Source: Cupriavidus basilensis
GTDB lineage: Bacteria > Pseudomonadota > Gammaproteobacteria > Burkholderiales > Burkholderiaceae
Reading direction: 5' to 3'
NCBI RefSeq assembly: GCF_029335485.1
Contig: NZ_JARJLM010000455.1
Location: forward strand, 1 to 42,434
DNA: 42,434 bases
Shown: in pieces, positions 9,345 through 17,634 of the stretch
How positions within the stretch are numbered: the stretch's first letter is position 1
Layout of the letters: every line of letters starts with the position of its first letter
Made by a program: the position numbers and the translations under genes
The notes under the pieces: generated by a model
The model's database searches: none
What the model was told of the DNA's origin: nothing
What the model saw: only the letters and a program-made list of their open reading frames with translations

Positions 9345-9390
9345 TCGAATTCTGATTCGTTGGGCGTCTCTTACCGGATGGAATGCATCG
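9345..9390 (-). repeat. 46-nt conserved segment upstream of a Bug gene, copy A
   Basis: This segment and the one at 15845-15890 align without gaps over 46 nt with about 32 identities, including TTACCGGA and GGAATGC on the plus strand. Both lie upstream of a minus-strand Bug gene, here 72-117 nt before the ATG. Read as protein on the minus strand the two copies give IPSGKxxPTNxN with mainly third-base changes at the conserved codons, so this may be a coding relic and not an operator. The rest of 9274-9570 holds nothing recognised. Confidence 0.45.
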
Positions 9391-9570
9391 TGGTCCAAGA
9401 GTGAGCCGTTCTTGGTTCATCCCTCCAGGGTAGACCTGCAAGAGAACCTGACCACGCCGCCCAACAGGTGGTAGAACGCAACATGGGGCAGCAACCCGGT
9501 CATGCCGCGCAGGCCAACGCCGAGCCAAAGGCCATCTCAATCACTGGTCACCGGCCGGTTCGCCTTTGGG

Positions 9571-10497
9571 CTACACCGACGCCCCCATGTGTGCCTCAAG
9601 CACGCTTTGGTCAAGCGCGGGACTGAGCTCTGCAATAAAGTCGAACAGATACTTCTTCAGATTGCCGTGGCGACGCAAGAGAATGACGGAGACCGCTGGA
9701 TCGAACAGGTATGCTACGTCTCGCACGGCCAGACCGATATCCTTGCCCGGTGAGTACGTAAACGCGGGAATCACACCGACGCCGAGTCCCGCTCCAACGT
9801 AGGTCTTGATGACGTCGGCGTCCAGCGCCTCGACAGTGACCTTGACCTCTATCCCTGCTTTTTGAAAGCTGCGAGCAACTTGGGCGCCCTGAGGCCGAGA
9901 AGGCGACTGTATGACGAGCGGATACCGGGCAATGGCCTCCAAGCCAAAATTTCTCTCGTTCTGCAGGGGATGTCCCGTCGGCATCACGAGCAGCTGCGAC
10001 GACGAGAGAAAAGGTACTGCCACAGTATCCCTTGGCAGGTCGTTGGGTCTGTGAGTCACGCCCAGGCTGGCCATACCATCCCGAACCAATCCGGCGACTT
10101 CATCGGGGTTGCCCATACGTACCTTGATGGAAAGCAATGGACAACGGCGACGGAAAGCCATGATGGCCGGAAGGAGAACATAGTTCGCATGCGCGTGGCT
10201 GGTCGCCACCTCAATCGTCCTCCGCCCCTTGCTTGCACCTACATGCCCCAGCTCTTTGATGTGGCCCGAGCAACGAACTGCGCGTCTTGCCCAGCCAAGA
10301 ACACGCTCTCCTACCTCCGTCAGCGCTACCGGACGACCGCCCTGTCGCAACAGCAGAGCCTCGCCAAGATCCTTTTCGAACTGCTGCAGCTGTTTGCTAA
10401 CCGCCGGCTGCGTGGCGTGCAAAAAATCTGCGGCGCGAGAGATGTTGAAGTTCGCGTCCACGACGGCACAGAGGCATTGCAGTTGGCGGAGATTCAT
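9571..10497 (-). CDS. LysR family transcriptional regulator (CysB-like)
   Basis: A 308-residue LysR-type regulator. The N-terminal winged helix-turn-helix is MNLRQLQCLCAVVDANFNIS and ATQPAVSKQLQQFEKDLG, and LLLRQGGRPVALTEVGERVL completes the wing. The effector domain carries EVATSHAHANYVLLPAI, which is CysB-like, and DADVIKTYVGAGLGVGVIPA, typical for sensing a small anion. The start at 10497 is chosen because it begins the conserved HTH; the frame is open much further upstream without homology. It lies directly upstream, on the same strand, of the Bug gene at 9273 and divergent from its paralogue at 11144, so it probably controls the Bug/CoA-transferase unit. Confidence 0.92.
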   Translation of the reverse strand: MNLRQLQCLCAVVDANFNISRAADFLHATQPAVSKQLQQFEKDLGEALLLRQGGRPVALTEVGERVLGWARRAVRCSGHIKELGHVGASKGRRTIEVATSHAHANYVLLPAIMAFRRRCPLLSIKVRMGNPDEVAGLVRDGMASLGVTHRPNDLPRDTVAVPFLSSSQLLVMPTGHPLQNERNFGLEAIARYPLVIQSPSRPQGAQVARSFQKAGIEVKVTVEALDADVIKTYVGAGLGVGVIPAFTYSPGKDIGLAVRDVAYLFDPAVSVILLRRHGNLKKYLFDFIAELSPALDQSVLEAHMGASV

Positions 10498-10869
10498 TAG
10501 TAGCGCGCAGCGTTCGAAACCCTGATGAGCCAGGAGGCTTGGCGCACCTTGTAACCCTCTGAAGCTACGTCCAAGTCGGGATGCCCCCAAGCGACCGGAG
10601 TGCGGCCTCCAGCTTGCCATGTCCCGTAATCGGGCGGCGCATCCACCCGATGAGAGTTCCAACGCCGCAGTCCCACATTCCCGTCCTTGCGCATCAAACG
10701 GCTTCAGGTCGGGGGCAGGTCGCTTCCCATGCAATAAGTGTGCGCGGTGAATGCGATGATTCGACGGCTCTGGGAAAAACCGTTGCTCACGCCCTGAAGA
10801 TCTTGACGGGCTATTAGGCCCTCGGCGGCGAGACATCGACTGAACACTCGACATGCAACCACTGTCCGC
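10498..10869. other. Spacer between divergent LysR genes, no gene recognised
   Basis: This part of the region between the two divergent LysR genes carries only short frames without family resemblance. It should hold the promoters of the regulator at 9571-10497 and probably autoregulatory sites, but I could not identify a convincing LysR box by eye. Confidence 0.4.
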
Positions 10870-11133
10870 GAAGAAGACAGCTATGACGTCAGCGCAGACA
10901 CCATTGTTCGTGCTCTCGGCATTTCCAAAGGAATGACAGGACTAATTCTTGGCACGGGCATTGCTCTTCGAGGTTGCAGCGGCGTTCGCGGCCAGCCGAC
11001 CGCGGGGAGCAGCGACCGACACACGCCTCGTAGAATTGCTGATACCTCTCGCCAACCCCGCGCTTCAAGACATCGCGGCCCTAAACCCAGCTTGATTCGA
11101 TTGGGCCCCAAAGCTAGCATCTATGGCCCTTGA
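10870..11133 (+). pseudogene. Remnant of an unidentified enzyme gene
   Basis: The plus strand reads EEDSYDVSADTIVRALGISK, then after a frame change LARALLFEVAAAFAASRPR, DTRLVELLIPLANPALQD and, past a stop, FDWAPKLASMAL. These segments look like real protein (helical, low in stops, high GC at third codon positions), but I do not recognise the family. The frame changes and internal stops indicate a decayed gene. Its tail lies directly before the LysR gene at 11144. Confidence 0.3.
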
Positions 11134-11143
11134 GATGTAGACC

Positions 11144-12070
11144 ATGAACTTCCGACAGCTGCAATGCCTCTGTGCGGTGGCCGACGCCGACTTCAATCTT
11201 TCCCGCGCTGCCTCCGCACTGAATGTCACACAGCCTGCGATCAGCAAACAATTGCGGCAGCTTTCGGATGAGTTGGGGACGGATCTCCTGCTACGACAAA
11301 GCGGTAGGCCGGTGGCCCTGACCGAGGAAGGAAAACAGGCACTCGCCTGGGGACGTCAGGTATTGCAATGCATGGAAAACATCCGCGTGGTGACGGGCAA
11401 AGGAGCCAGCGAAGCCCGTAGCACGATTTTTCTTGCGACCAGCCACACCCACGCCAGTTATCTCCTCCTTCCGGCGATCGTGGCGTTCAGTTGCTCATTT
11501 CCGAGCGTCCAGATCAATGTACAGCTGGGTACGCCAAACCAGGTCGCTGACCTCGTACGCGACGGCAAGGCAACGGTCGGTGTGACCCACCTACCCGAAG
11601 AACTGCCCACAGAAGTTGTGGCGGCGCAGTTCCTGAGCTCACCCCGCTTGCTGATCCTTCCTCCCGGCCATGCCCTTCTGAAGGAAAGAGACTTGACACT
11701 GGAGAAACTTGCACGGTACCCGTTGATCCTTCAGTACTCATCCCGGGCGCTGGGTCCACGAATTCTGCGAAAATTCCAGCAGGCAGAGCTGCAGGTCGAC
11801 GTCGCAGTCGAGGCTCTCGATGCAGACGTCATCAAGAACTTCGTTGAAGCAGAACTCGGCTTGGGCATCATCCCCGCGTTTGCCTATTCGCCTGCGAAGG
11901 ACCATCAGCTTCGCGCACGCAATGTCGGCCACCTGTTCGATGCATCCGAATCCGCAGTGCTGCTGCGTCGCCACAGCCAACTTCCGAAACACGTGTACCA
12001 ATTTCTTGAAGTGCTAGACCCGGCCCTGAAACCGCTGAGGGTCGAACCCATGGTACTGGAAGGCATTTAG
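11144..12070 (+). CDS. LysR family transcriptional regulator (CysB-like), paralogue of 9571-10497
   Basis: A 308-residue LysR-type regulator beginning MNFRQLQCLCAVADADFNLS with the HTH segment TQPAISKQLRQLSDELG. The effector domain has LATSHTHASYLLLPAIVAF, VTHLPEELPTEVVAAQFLSS and DADVIKNFVEAELGLGIIPA. The same landmarks and the same length occur in the regulator at 9571-10497, so the two are paralogues arranged back to back. A third, broken copy of the effector domain lies at 13120-13262. Its likely target is the convergent crotonase unit or a gene that has been lost. No strong ribosome site is seen before the ATG. Confidence 0.92.
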   Translation: MNFRQLQCLCAVADADFNLSRAASALNVTQPAISKQLRQLSDELGTDLLLRQSGRPVALTEEGKQALAWGRQVLQCMENIRVVTGKGASEARSTIFLATSHTHASYLLLPAIVAFSCSFPSVQINVQLGTPNQVADLVRDGKATVGVTHLPEELPTEVVAAQFLSSPRLLILPPGHALLKERDLTLEKLARYPLILQYSSRALGPRILRKFQQAELQVDVAVEALDADVIKNFVEAELGLGIIPAFAYSPAKDHQLRARNVGHLFDASESAVLLRRHSQLPKHVYQFLEVLDPALKPLRVEPMVLEGI

Positions 12071-12090
12071 CACGTGCGTCCTTCCCCCCC

Positions 12091-12924
12091 TCACGCGCCC
12101 ACGAACACGGGTCTTCTCTTCTCCAGGAAAGCAGCGCGACCTTCGCGGTAGTCTGCACTGTCCATGCAACGGCGCATGTGCTCGGCAATCGCGAACAGAT
12201 CTCTCGCTTGCGGAGCTTTGCGAAGCTGCTCGAACGAGTGCTTCGCAGCCATCACCGACAGCGGTGCGTTGTCGGCAATCGTGCGAGCGATTTCCAGCGT
12301 CTCAGCGACGACATCTATTTCAGCGAGCACGTCCACCAGCCCCATGGATAAAGCTTCCGCCGCGCTGAACCGTCGCGCGGTGTAGAGCATCAGGCTTGCG
12401 CGCGCCGTGCCCACCGCCTCTACGAGTCGCTCCATGGCCTCGAAGGCGTAAGCAATTCCCAACCTAGCCGCCGGCACGCCGAATATTGCATCGCTCGCCG
12501 AGACCCGAAAGTCCGCCAGGAGCGCGGTGGCTAGGCCTCCACCGAGACAATAGCCCTCGATGCAGGCAATGCTAGGCTTGGAAAATGCCACCATCTTCTC
12601 GCGCCCGCGCCCTGCAATGCGCGCAAACTCCGCATTTGCCTCTGCGTTGTTGCGGCGTTCCGCGAACTGGCTGATATCGTTGCCTGACGTGAACGCTTCT
12701 CCGCCCGCGCCGCCATACACGACGACACGCACCTCGTCGTCCGCCGTGAAGAGGTCGATGGCCGAGCATACGCCATCCCACATCTCCAGATTGACCGCAT
12801 TGCGCTTATCGGGCTGGTTGAACAACATCACGCCCACGCCTCCCATTCTCCCGGCCAGCAACTTGCCGTCGGCATAACTGCCCACGACCTGCATCTCATC
12901 TTCGAATCTCGTCGCTGTGTTCAT
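12091..12924 (-). CDS. Enoyl-CoA hydratase/isomerase (crotonase) family protein
   Basis: A 277-residue crotonase-fold protein. It has FNQPDKRNAVNLEMWDGV (A of the oxyanion hole), FTSGNDISQFAER, and CLGGGLATALLADFRV with the second oxyanion-hole glycine. The two glutamates of true enoyl-CoA hydratases are both missing: in GGGCE the Glu is A132, and in FGxPE the Glu is A152 (FGVPAARLGI). It is therefore more likely a crotonase-type isomerase, thioesterase, decarboxylase or C-C hydrolase than a hydratase. I chose ATG 12924 because AGGG lies about 10 nt upstream; the frame is open to 13116 without homology. It lies tail to tail with the LysR at 11144 and downstream of a LysR remnant. Confidence 0.85.
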   Translation of the reverse strand: MNTATRFEDEMQVVGSYADGKLLAGRMGGVGVMLFNQPDKRNAVNLEMWDGVCSAIDLFTADDEVRVVVYGGAGGEAFTSGNDISQFAERRNNAEANAEFARIAGRGREKMVAFSKPSIACIEGYCLGGGLATALLADFRVSASDAIFGVPAARLGIAYAFEAMERLVEAVGTARASLMLYTARRFSAAEALSMGLVDVLAEIDVVAETLEIARTIADNAPLSVMAAKHSFEQLRKAPQARDLFAIAEHMRRCMDSADYREGRAAFLEKRRPVFVGA

Positions 12925-13119
12925 GGCTTCCATCCCTGCGAAATGAGGCCAATTATGCGAGACCCAACCGGGGTAGTAAAGCTTCCAGTCGTTTGAGCAC
13001 TCAAACGATTTGGACCGGCAGTTCCTCGTGGCAAGAGCAACCCAAGCAAAGCGAACTGGACGTTTTCCCGAGGACGCCCCGGATCCGCTTGCGGGAACCT
13101 CCACCGCAGCAAACACTCG

Positions 13120-13262
13120 CTAAGGCTGCGACCTCAAAACCGCAGACGGCCGATTCCTTGCCGAGCAGGTGAATGCCGGGATGACTCCGACGCCGAGTCC
13201 GAAACCCACATAAGTCTTGATCACGTCCACGTCGAGCGCGATCGATTCTTGGAGTTCCGCCG
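13120..13262 (-). pseudogene. LysR effector-domain remnant
   Basis: The minus strand reads SIALDVDVIKTYVGFGLGVG and VIPAFTCSARN before a TAG stop at 13120. This is almost the same as the DADVIKTYVGAGLGVGVIPA segment of the LysR at 9571-10497. The N-terminal HTH cannot be found in 13263-13559, where only short unrelated frames occur. It is a decayed third member of this local LysR group. Confidence 0.7.
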
Positions 13263-13559
13263 TGCTGCCCACTTCTCTTCCGATACGCAATGCGCTTCTT
13301 GGAATCTACGATGTACGATGCACAGCGTCCGCAGAATTGGCTCCGGAACATCTGAAGAGTGGGACGCCTTCTACTGTAGCTTTGGACCGATATTGCGGTG
13401 GTCGGCGTGGACATCAGAGTCGCATGCCCCAGGGTCCAGGGCAGTGCCGCATTTTCCGCTCGGTGTGCCAGCCCACCGTGTGCCCGGCGCCTTGCGATCG
13501 GTGGCACGTACGAGCCGGTTATCCGGCGGGGCCTGGTAAAAATGTCCGACTTCCCAGGT

Positions 13560-14597
13560 TCAGAGGCGATACGTGCGCCGGGCGGTTCCCTCAAATAAAC
13601 ACCGACGCTCCGCGGGGGACAGGTCGGACGTGATCCGCTTGAAAACGTTCCAGAGTGTCACATAGTCACAGAGTTTTCTGTCCACAGGGAAATTGCTCTC
13701 GAACATGCACCGGTCGGGGCCGAGGGTTTCGATGCAGAAGCGCAGCTCAGGCCCCCAGTAGGCGGCAATGTGCTCCGAAGAGCGCGGTCCGTCAAACAGC
13801 TTCTGCTCGGCGGCGGCGCGCCGTCCGATGCCGCCCAGTTTCAGGACAATATTGTGGTGCTCAGCGACTTTTTTCAGACCGGCACTCCATTCGGCCATCA
13901 CCTCCGCTCTGCGTCGCTCGTACGGTCCGGTCGCCGCCGGGCCACCGAGGTGGCAAAGCACGATCGTCAGATCAGGATGCGCGCGCGCCAGCATGGAAAG
14001 CTCGGACAATTGGTGAAAGTAGCGCAAGGTTTCGAATATCAGCCCGCGCCGCGAGAGCTCAGCAACGCCCTTGCCGAAGGCGTCGTTGAGAAGGAGGCCA
14101 GCCGGCGGCTTGCGCGGCGTGTAGTACACGCCTGGGTTCGGGTCCCACGACACCGAATGACGGATACCCTTGAAGCGGGCTCCGCCGGCGGCACGGTGGG
14201 CATCGAGCACTTCTCCAACGTCGGCACCGAGCGTCATGTCGGCGTGCCCGATGATGCCGCTCATCAGGCGGTCATCCGACACCTGTGACATGACCCATTC
14301 GACCTCGCCGACGGGTCTGACATGCGCAGGACCCTCCGTTCGGTAGTTCGAGAAGCATTCAAGGTAGACCGTCTTGACGATGTTGTGGCCGCCGGCGACA
14401 TCGCGGCCGAAGTCATCGAGCGAATACGGTGTCCATTGGTGCAAGGGAGCACCTTGGCCGACCTGCTGGCCGGGGCCGCCAGCTGACGATACCGTCACCA
14501 ACTTCTCGGGCCAGAGATGGTGGTGGGTGTCAATGATGGGCAGTTCGGGCTCGAGGGCGACTTCTGTATGGCGGTGCATTGGCTTTGTCATGAGCAT
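13560..14597 (-). CDS. Amidohydrolase family protein (Amidohydro_2, TIM barrel)
   Basis: A 345-residue metal-dependent hydrolase of the amidohydrolase-2 group, which includes lactonases such as 2-pyrone-4,6-dicarboxylate hydrolase and decarboxylases. The first-strand metal motif is LPIIDTHHHLWPE (D23-W29), LTIVLCHLGGP carries a later His, and MFESNFPVDRK holds the C-terminal aspartate. FKGIRHSVSWDPNPG is another conserved stretch. It lies 31 nt downstream of the Bug gene at 14629-15612 on the same strand, so the two are probably co-transcribed and handle the same acid or lactone. The start is uncertain by two codons, as ATG codons at 14597 and 14591 both lack a clear ribosome site. Confidence 0.88.
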   Translation of the reverse strand: MLMTKPMHRHTEVALEPELPIIDTHHHLWPEKLVTVSSAGGPGQQVGQGAPLHQWTPYSLDDFGRDVAGGHNIVKTVYLECFSNYRTEGPAHVRPVGEVEWVMSQVSDDRLMSGIIGHADMTLGADVGEVLDAHRAAGGARFKGIRHSVSWDPNPGVYYTPRKPPAGLLLNDAFGKGVAELSRRGLIFETLRYFHQLSELSMLARAHPDLTIVLCHLGGPAATGPYERRRAEVMAEWSAGLKKVAEHHNIVLKLGGIGRRAAAEQKLFDGPRSSEHIAAYWGPELRFCIETLGPDRCMFESNFPVDRKLCDYVTLWNVFKRITSDLSPAERRCLFEGTARRTYRL

Positions 14598-14628
14598 GCC
14601 AATCGATTGATGGGCAGGATAGTTGGCC

Positions 14629-15612
14629 TCAATTCGGTTGCACCTTGGCCGCCTTGAGCCGATCCCTGACCTTCGCTCGGTCCGCCGCCAGGAACCGCGC
14701 GAAAGCGGCAGGGGTGTCGTCCAGCACCCCCACTAACCCCTGAGGATCCAAGTTCTTTGCTACGAAGTCAGGATCCTTCAGCACGGCTGACACGTCGCGA
14801 GCAATCTGGCTGGCAAGTGCCGGCGGCAGCTTGGCCGGACCGTACAGCGAGAAAGAGAATGGGACAACTGCGTCTTTGTATCCCGCCTCCGCAAGCGTCG
14901 GCACGTCTGGCAACGCCCTCATCCGGCTCGTGCCGTTGGTAGCCAGGGAGCGCAAGCGACCGTCCTTAAGAAACGGTAAAACCCCGCCCAGCGACGTGGC
15001 GGTGAAATCTATGTTTCCAGCCAGCAGATCAACCATTCTGGGTGCCGACCCCTTGTAAGGAACATGCATGAACTGTACATTGCCTGCCGCGGTTGCGAAC
15101 GACTGTATCGCGAGATGCGCGGATCCGCCGACGCCGCCGGATCCGTAGGAAACCTTGCCCGGCTGTGCCTTCGCCGCCACCACCAGCTGTTGAATGGTCT
15201 GGAAGGGGCTCTCCTTCCTCACGACAAACACGTGGATACCTTCGGTGAGGCGAGTGATAGGCGCGAGATCCGTCATCGGGTCGTACGGCAGTTTCAAATA
15301 CAGGAATGGGTTCATTTGCTGCGTCTCGGTAGCGAACAAAAGAGTGTAGCCATCCGGCTTCGCACGAATGACCTCCGTTGTCGCGACGATTTCACCTGCG
15401 CTTGGCTTGTTGTCGATGACGACTGGCTGCTTCCAGTTCTCCGCCAGCTTGTCCGCCAGCTTCCTGACAGTGAGGTCGGCGCCTCCTCCAGCCGGGTACG
15501 GCACGACAATGCGGACCTGTTGCTTTGGCCAGTCCTGGGCTCGCGTGGACTCTGCGAAAATGAGGAGCAGCACAAGAGAGAAGATGGAAAAGATGAATCC
15601 GAAAGATTGCAT
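14629..15612 (-). CDS. TTT (Bug family) substrate-binding protein
   Basis: A 327-residue periplasmic binding protein. The signal peptide is MQSFGFIFSIFSLVLLLIFA with cleavage near TRAQ. The mature chain starts DWPKQQVRIVVPYPAGGGAD, followed by VVIDNKPSAGE, KPDGYTLLFA, YGSGGVGGSAHLA, MHVPYKGSAPRM and LPDVPTLAEAGY. ATG 15612 is preferred over 15618 because AAGGAA sits at normal spacing before it. It differs clearly from the other copies in the window (YPAGGGAD type, with Ser-Ala-Gly-Glu in the ligand loop), so it probably binds a different acid. It leads the amidohydrolase gene and is divergent from the Bug gene at 16430. Confidence 0.95.
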   Translation of the reverse strand: MQSFGFIFSIFSLVLLLIFAESTRAQDWPKQQVRIVVPYPAGGGADLTVRKLADKLAENWKQPVVIDNKPSAGEIVATTEVIRAKPDGYTLLFATETQQMNPFLYLKLPYDPMTDLAPITRLTEGIHVFVVRKESPFQTIQQLVVAAKAQPGKVSYGSGGVGGSAHLAIQSFATAAGNVQFMHVPYKGSAPRMVDLLAGNIDFTATSLGGVLPFLKDGRLRSLATNGTSRMRALPDVPTLAEAGYKDAVVPFSFSLYGPAKLPPALASQIARDVSAVLKDPDFVAKNLDPQGLVGVLDDTPAAFARFLAADRAKVRDRLKAAKVQPN

Positions 15613-16429
15613 AGACATTTCCTTAAAGTTGACTTGTCGAATTCCCGAATCAGCTATTCCATCTGCAGCCGGCACACGCGGGAAGCGTTTGCGCTGAAGA
15701 AAGAACATCTCCTCGCGCCTATAAGCACGATGCGTACCCCGCGACGGCTTTCACCACGAATTTGTCCGTCCAAATGTCTCCTTGTTGAAACCTCTTGCCC
15801 GGAGTTCCGCGCGTTCGGTGTGGGCGCCGCGCTTGCGCCTGCCATCCAATTCCAGTTTGTTGGAGCACCCTTACCGGACGGAATGCCTTTCTTTTCCATG
15901 CAGGTTTTGCGCGACCCTGAACGGAAGAATGGAGAAGAGTCACGGGCACGCGACATTGCCTCGCAGGCCGATTTCGATCGGGAGCAAGGTGACAAATCCC
16001 CGCACGCCTTCGCGATGATCCAGGGCCAACGGTAGCGATGTCAGCGAAGCCAGTGCAAGGTCGCCTCCGGATGCGCGCGGCGACTAGGTCGGGAGCCAAC
16101 GATGCGGTGGCGTCCCGCGGCACAAGTGCTCTGAACCGCGACACGTGTACGCACGGACGACAACCACCGACACCCGGCATGCAACGCAAGACACGGCAAA
16201 CACCAGGAGTCCGCAGCGGTCGAGGCAGGAGCCTTATCGATAACCCGGGGGTGGTATGGCAATTGCAGGTTGAGACCACCCAGCAACTGCACCAAGTTCC
16301 GCTGGTTGCCGAAGCAGATACCGAAGCGCCGATGCCTGAGAACCCAAAGGTGCGCTGCAGCGACTTTCAAGAACGCCGGTCGCTGGATCGGGATCGTGGG
16401 ACCTTGGAAACAATCAGGAGACACCAAAA
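15613..16429. other. Long divergent intergenic region between two Bug genes
   Basis: This 817-nt region separates the divergent binding-protein genes at 14629-15612 and 16430-17410. Frames on both strands run through parts of it but show no recognisable family and shift often. It contains the conserved segment at 15845-15890. A regulator gene may have decayed here, but I cannot identify one. Confidence 0.4.
15845..15890 (-). repeat. 46-nt conserved segment upstream of a Bug gene, copy B
   Basis: This is the partner of 9345-9390, aligned without gaps at about 70 per cent identity, with TTACCGGA and GGAATGC shared. It lies 233-278 nt before the ATG of the Bug gene at 14629-15612. The centre TTACCG-GA-CGGAAT is an imperfect palindrome, which would suit an operator; the coding alternative is described under copy A. 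Confidence 0.45.
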
Positions 16430-17410
16430 ATGAAATTCGCAGTGATGAGGCTCGCACTAGCTCCCATGCTTGCCACCTCTTTCATCTTCACCGTCCCGGC
16501 CCGCGCGGCCGACGTCTTTCCGAATAGGCCCATAAGGGTGGTGGTGCCGTCTGCCCCCGGCGGCCTGCTGGATGTCGTGACGCGTCTCGCGGCTCAGAAG
16601 ATGAGCGAGAAGCTCGGCCAACCGGTGGTGGTAGAGAATCGCGCGGGCGGCGGAACTCTGGTTGGCACGCGCTTCGTACGCAGCGCGCCGGCAGACGGCT
16701 ACACGCTGCTGGCCGCCACCAACACCATCACGGCCTTGCCCGCGGTCAAGCTGGACCCCGGCTATGACCTGCTGAAGGATTTCACCGGCATCGGCCAAAT
16801 AGGCCGATCGCCATGGTTCGTACTGGTTGGCGCGAACCAGTCCGACAAATCGATTGCTGATTTCATCGCGCGCGGCAAGAGCAATCCCGCGACGATGACG
16901 TTCGCCTCGGCAGGCTTCGGTACGACGCCTTACCTGGCGGCGCAATCCTTCCTGCACCGGGCCGGGGTAAAAATGCTTCACATTCCTTACAAGGGCAATT
17001 CGGCAGTGTATCCGGACCTGATAAGCGGTCGCGTCACTATGTTGTTCGACGGCGTGGGAAACACCGCCACTATGGTTAAGGGCGGGCAGCTGAGGGCGCT
17101 TGGCGTCACCTCGCACAAGCGGCTGGCGGCTTATCCGGACATCCCGACCGTCGCCGAGCAGGGACTACCCGACTTCACCTCATACTTTTACCTCGCGCTG
17201 CTGGCACCCGCCGGCACACCGAAGGCCGTCGTGCAGCGGCTGGCCGACGCACTGCAAAGCGCCACCTCCACCAAGGAGATGCGCCAGCGCTTTGAAGCGG
17301 ACGGCATCGAGCCGATTGCGACCACACCCGAGGAGTTCAACAAGGCGCTCAGGCGAGATCTGGATGACATGGCCCAGCTCGCGACGACTCTAGGCGTCAA
17401 GAAGGAATAG
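16430..17410 (+). CDS. TTT (Bug family) substrate-binding protein
   Basis: A 326-residue periplasmic binding protein. The signal peptide MKFAVMRLALAPMLATSFIF ends at about PARA, and the mature part begins ADVFPNRPIRVVVPSAPGG. Conserved blocks are KLGQPVVVENRAGGGTLVGT, PADGYTLLAATN, MLHIPYKGNS, LISGRVTMLFDG and YPDIPTVAEQGLPDF. AGGAGAC precedes the ATG. It resembles the copies at 8305, 20462 and 37984 (YKGN or YKGI and SGRVT type). The aldehyde dehydrogenase gene follows on the same strand after 224 nt, so both may serve one pathway. Confidence 0.95.
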   Translation: MKFAVMRLALAPMLATSFIFTVPARAADVFPNRPIRVVVPSAPGGLLDVVTRLAAQKMSEKLGQPVVVENRAGGGTLVGTRFVRSAPADGYTLLAATNTITALPAVKLDPGYDLLKDFTGIGQIGRSPWFVLVGANQSDKSIADFIARGKSNPATMTFASAGFGTTPYLAAQSFLHRAGVKMLHIPYKGNSAVYPDLISGRVTMLFDGVGNTATMVKGGQLRALGVTSHKRLAAYPDIPTVAEQGLPDFTSYFYLALLAPAGTPKAVVQRLADALQSATSTKEMRQRFEADGIEPIATTPEEFNKALRRDLDDMAQLATTLGVKKE

Positions 17411-17634
17411 CGCGTCAGCAGCGCGGCTCGGAAGTAGGCCGGCGCCGTCGCACTACCTCGAATTCCCGTTGCCTCCTTCCTACCACCGCCGCGACCACCC
17501 GGCGCACCACATCGCCGGCGCCGGGCTGGCTTCGCCTTTGCGCGGGTGGGTAGTATCAGATCGCTCGACAGCACCAGGCATCGGATCATCGGCTCACCCA
17601 CGGACTACCTCTCCACCAATCGAAAGATACGGCA

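Noticed and set aside
10498-10854. N-terminal extension of the LysR frame at 9571
   Set aside because: LysR proteins begin at the HTH, and the extension has no conserved sequence.
15064-16035. Plus-strand open frame of 323 codons
   Set aside because: It is antisense to the Bug gene at 14629-15612 and continues into the intergenic region without recognisable content.
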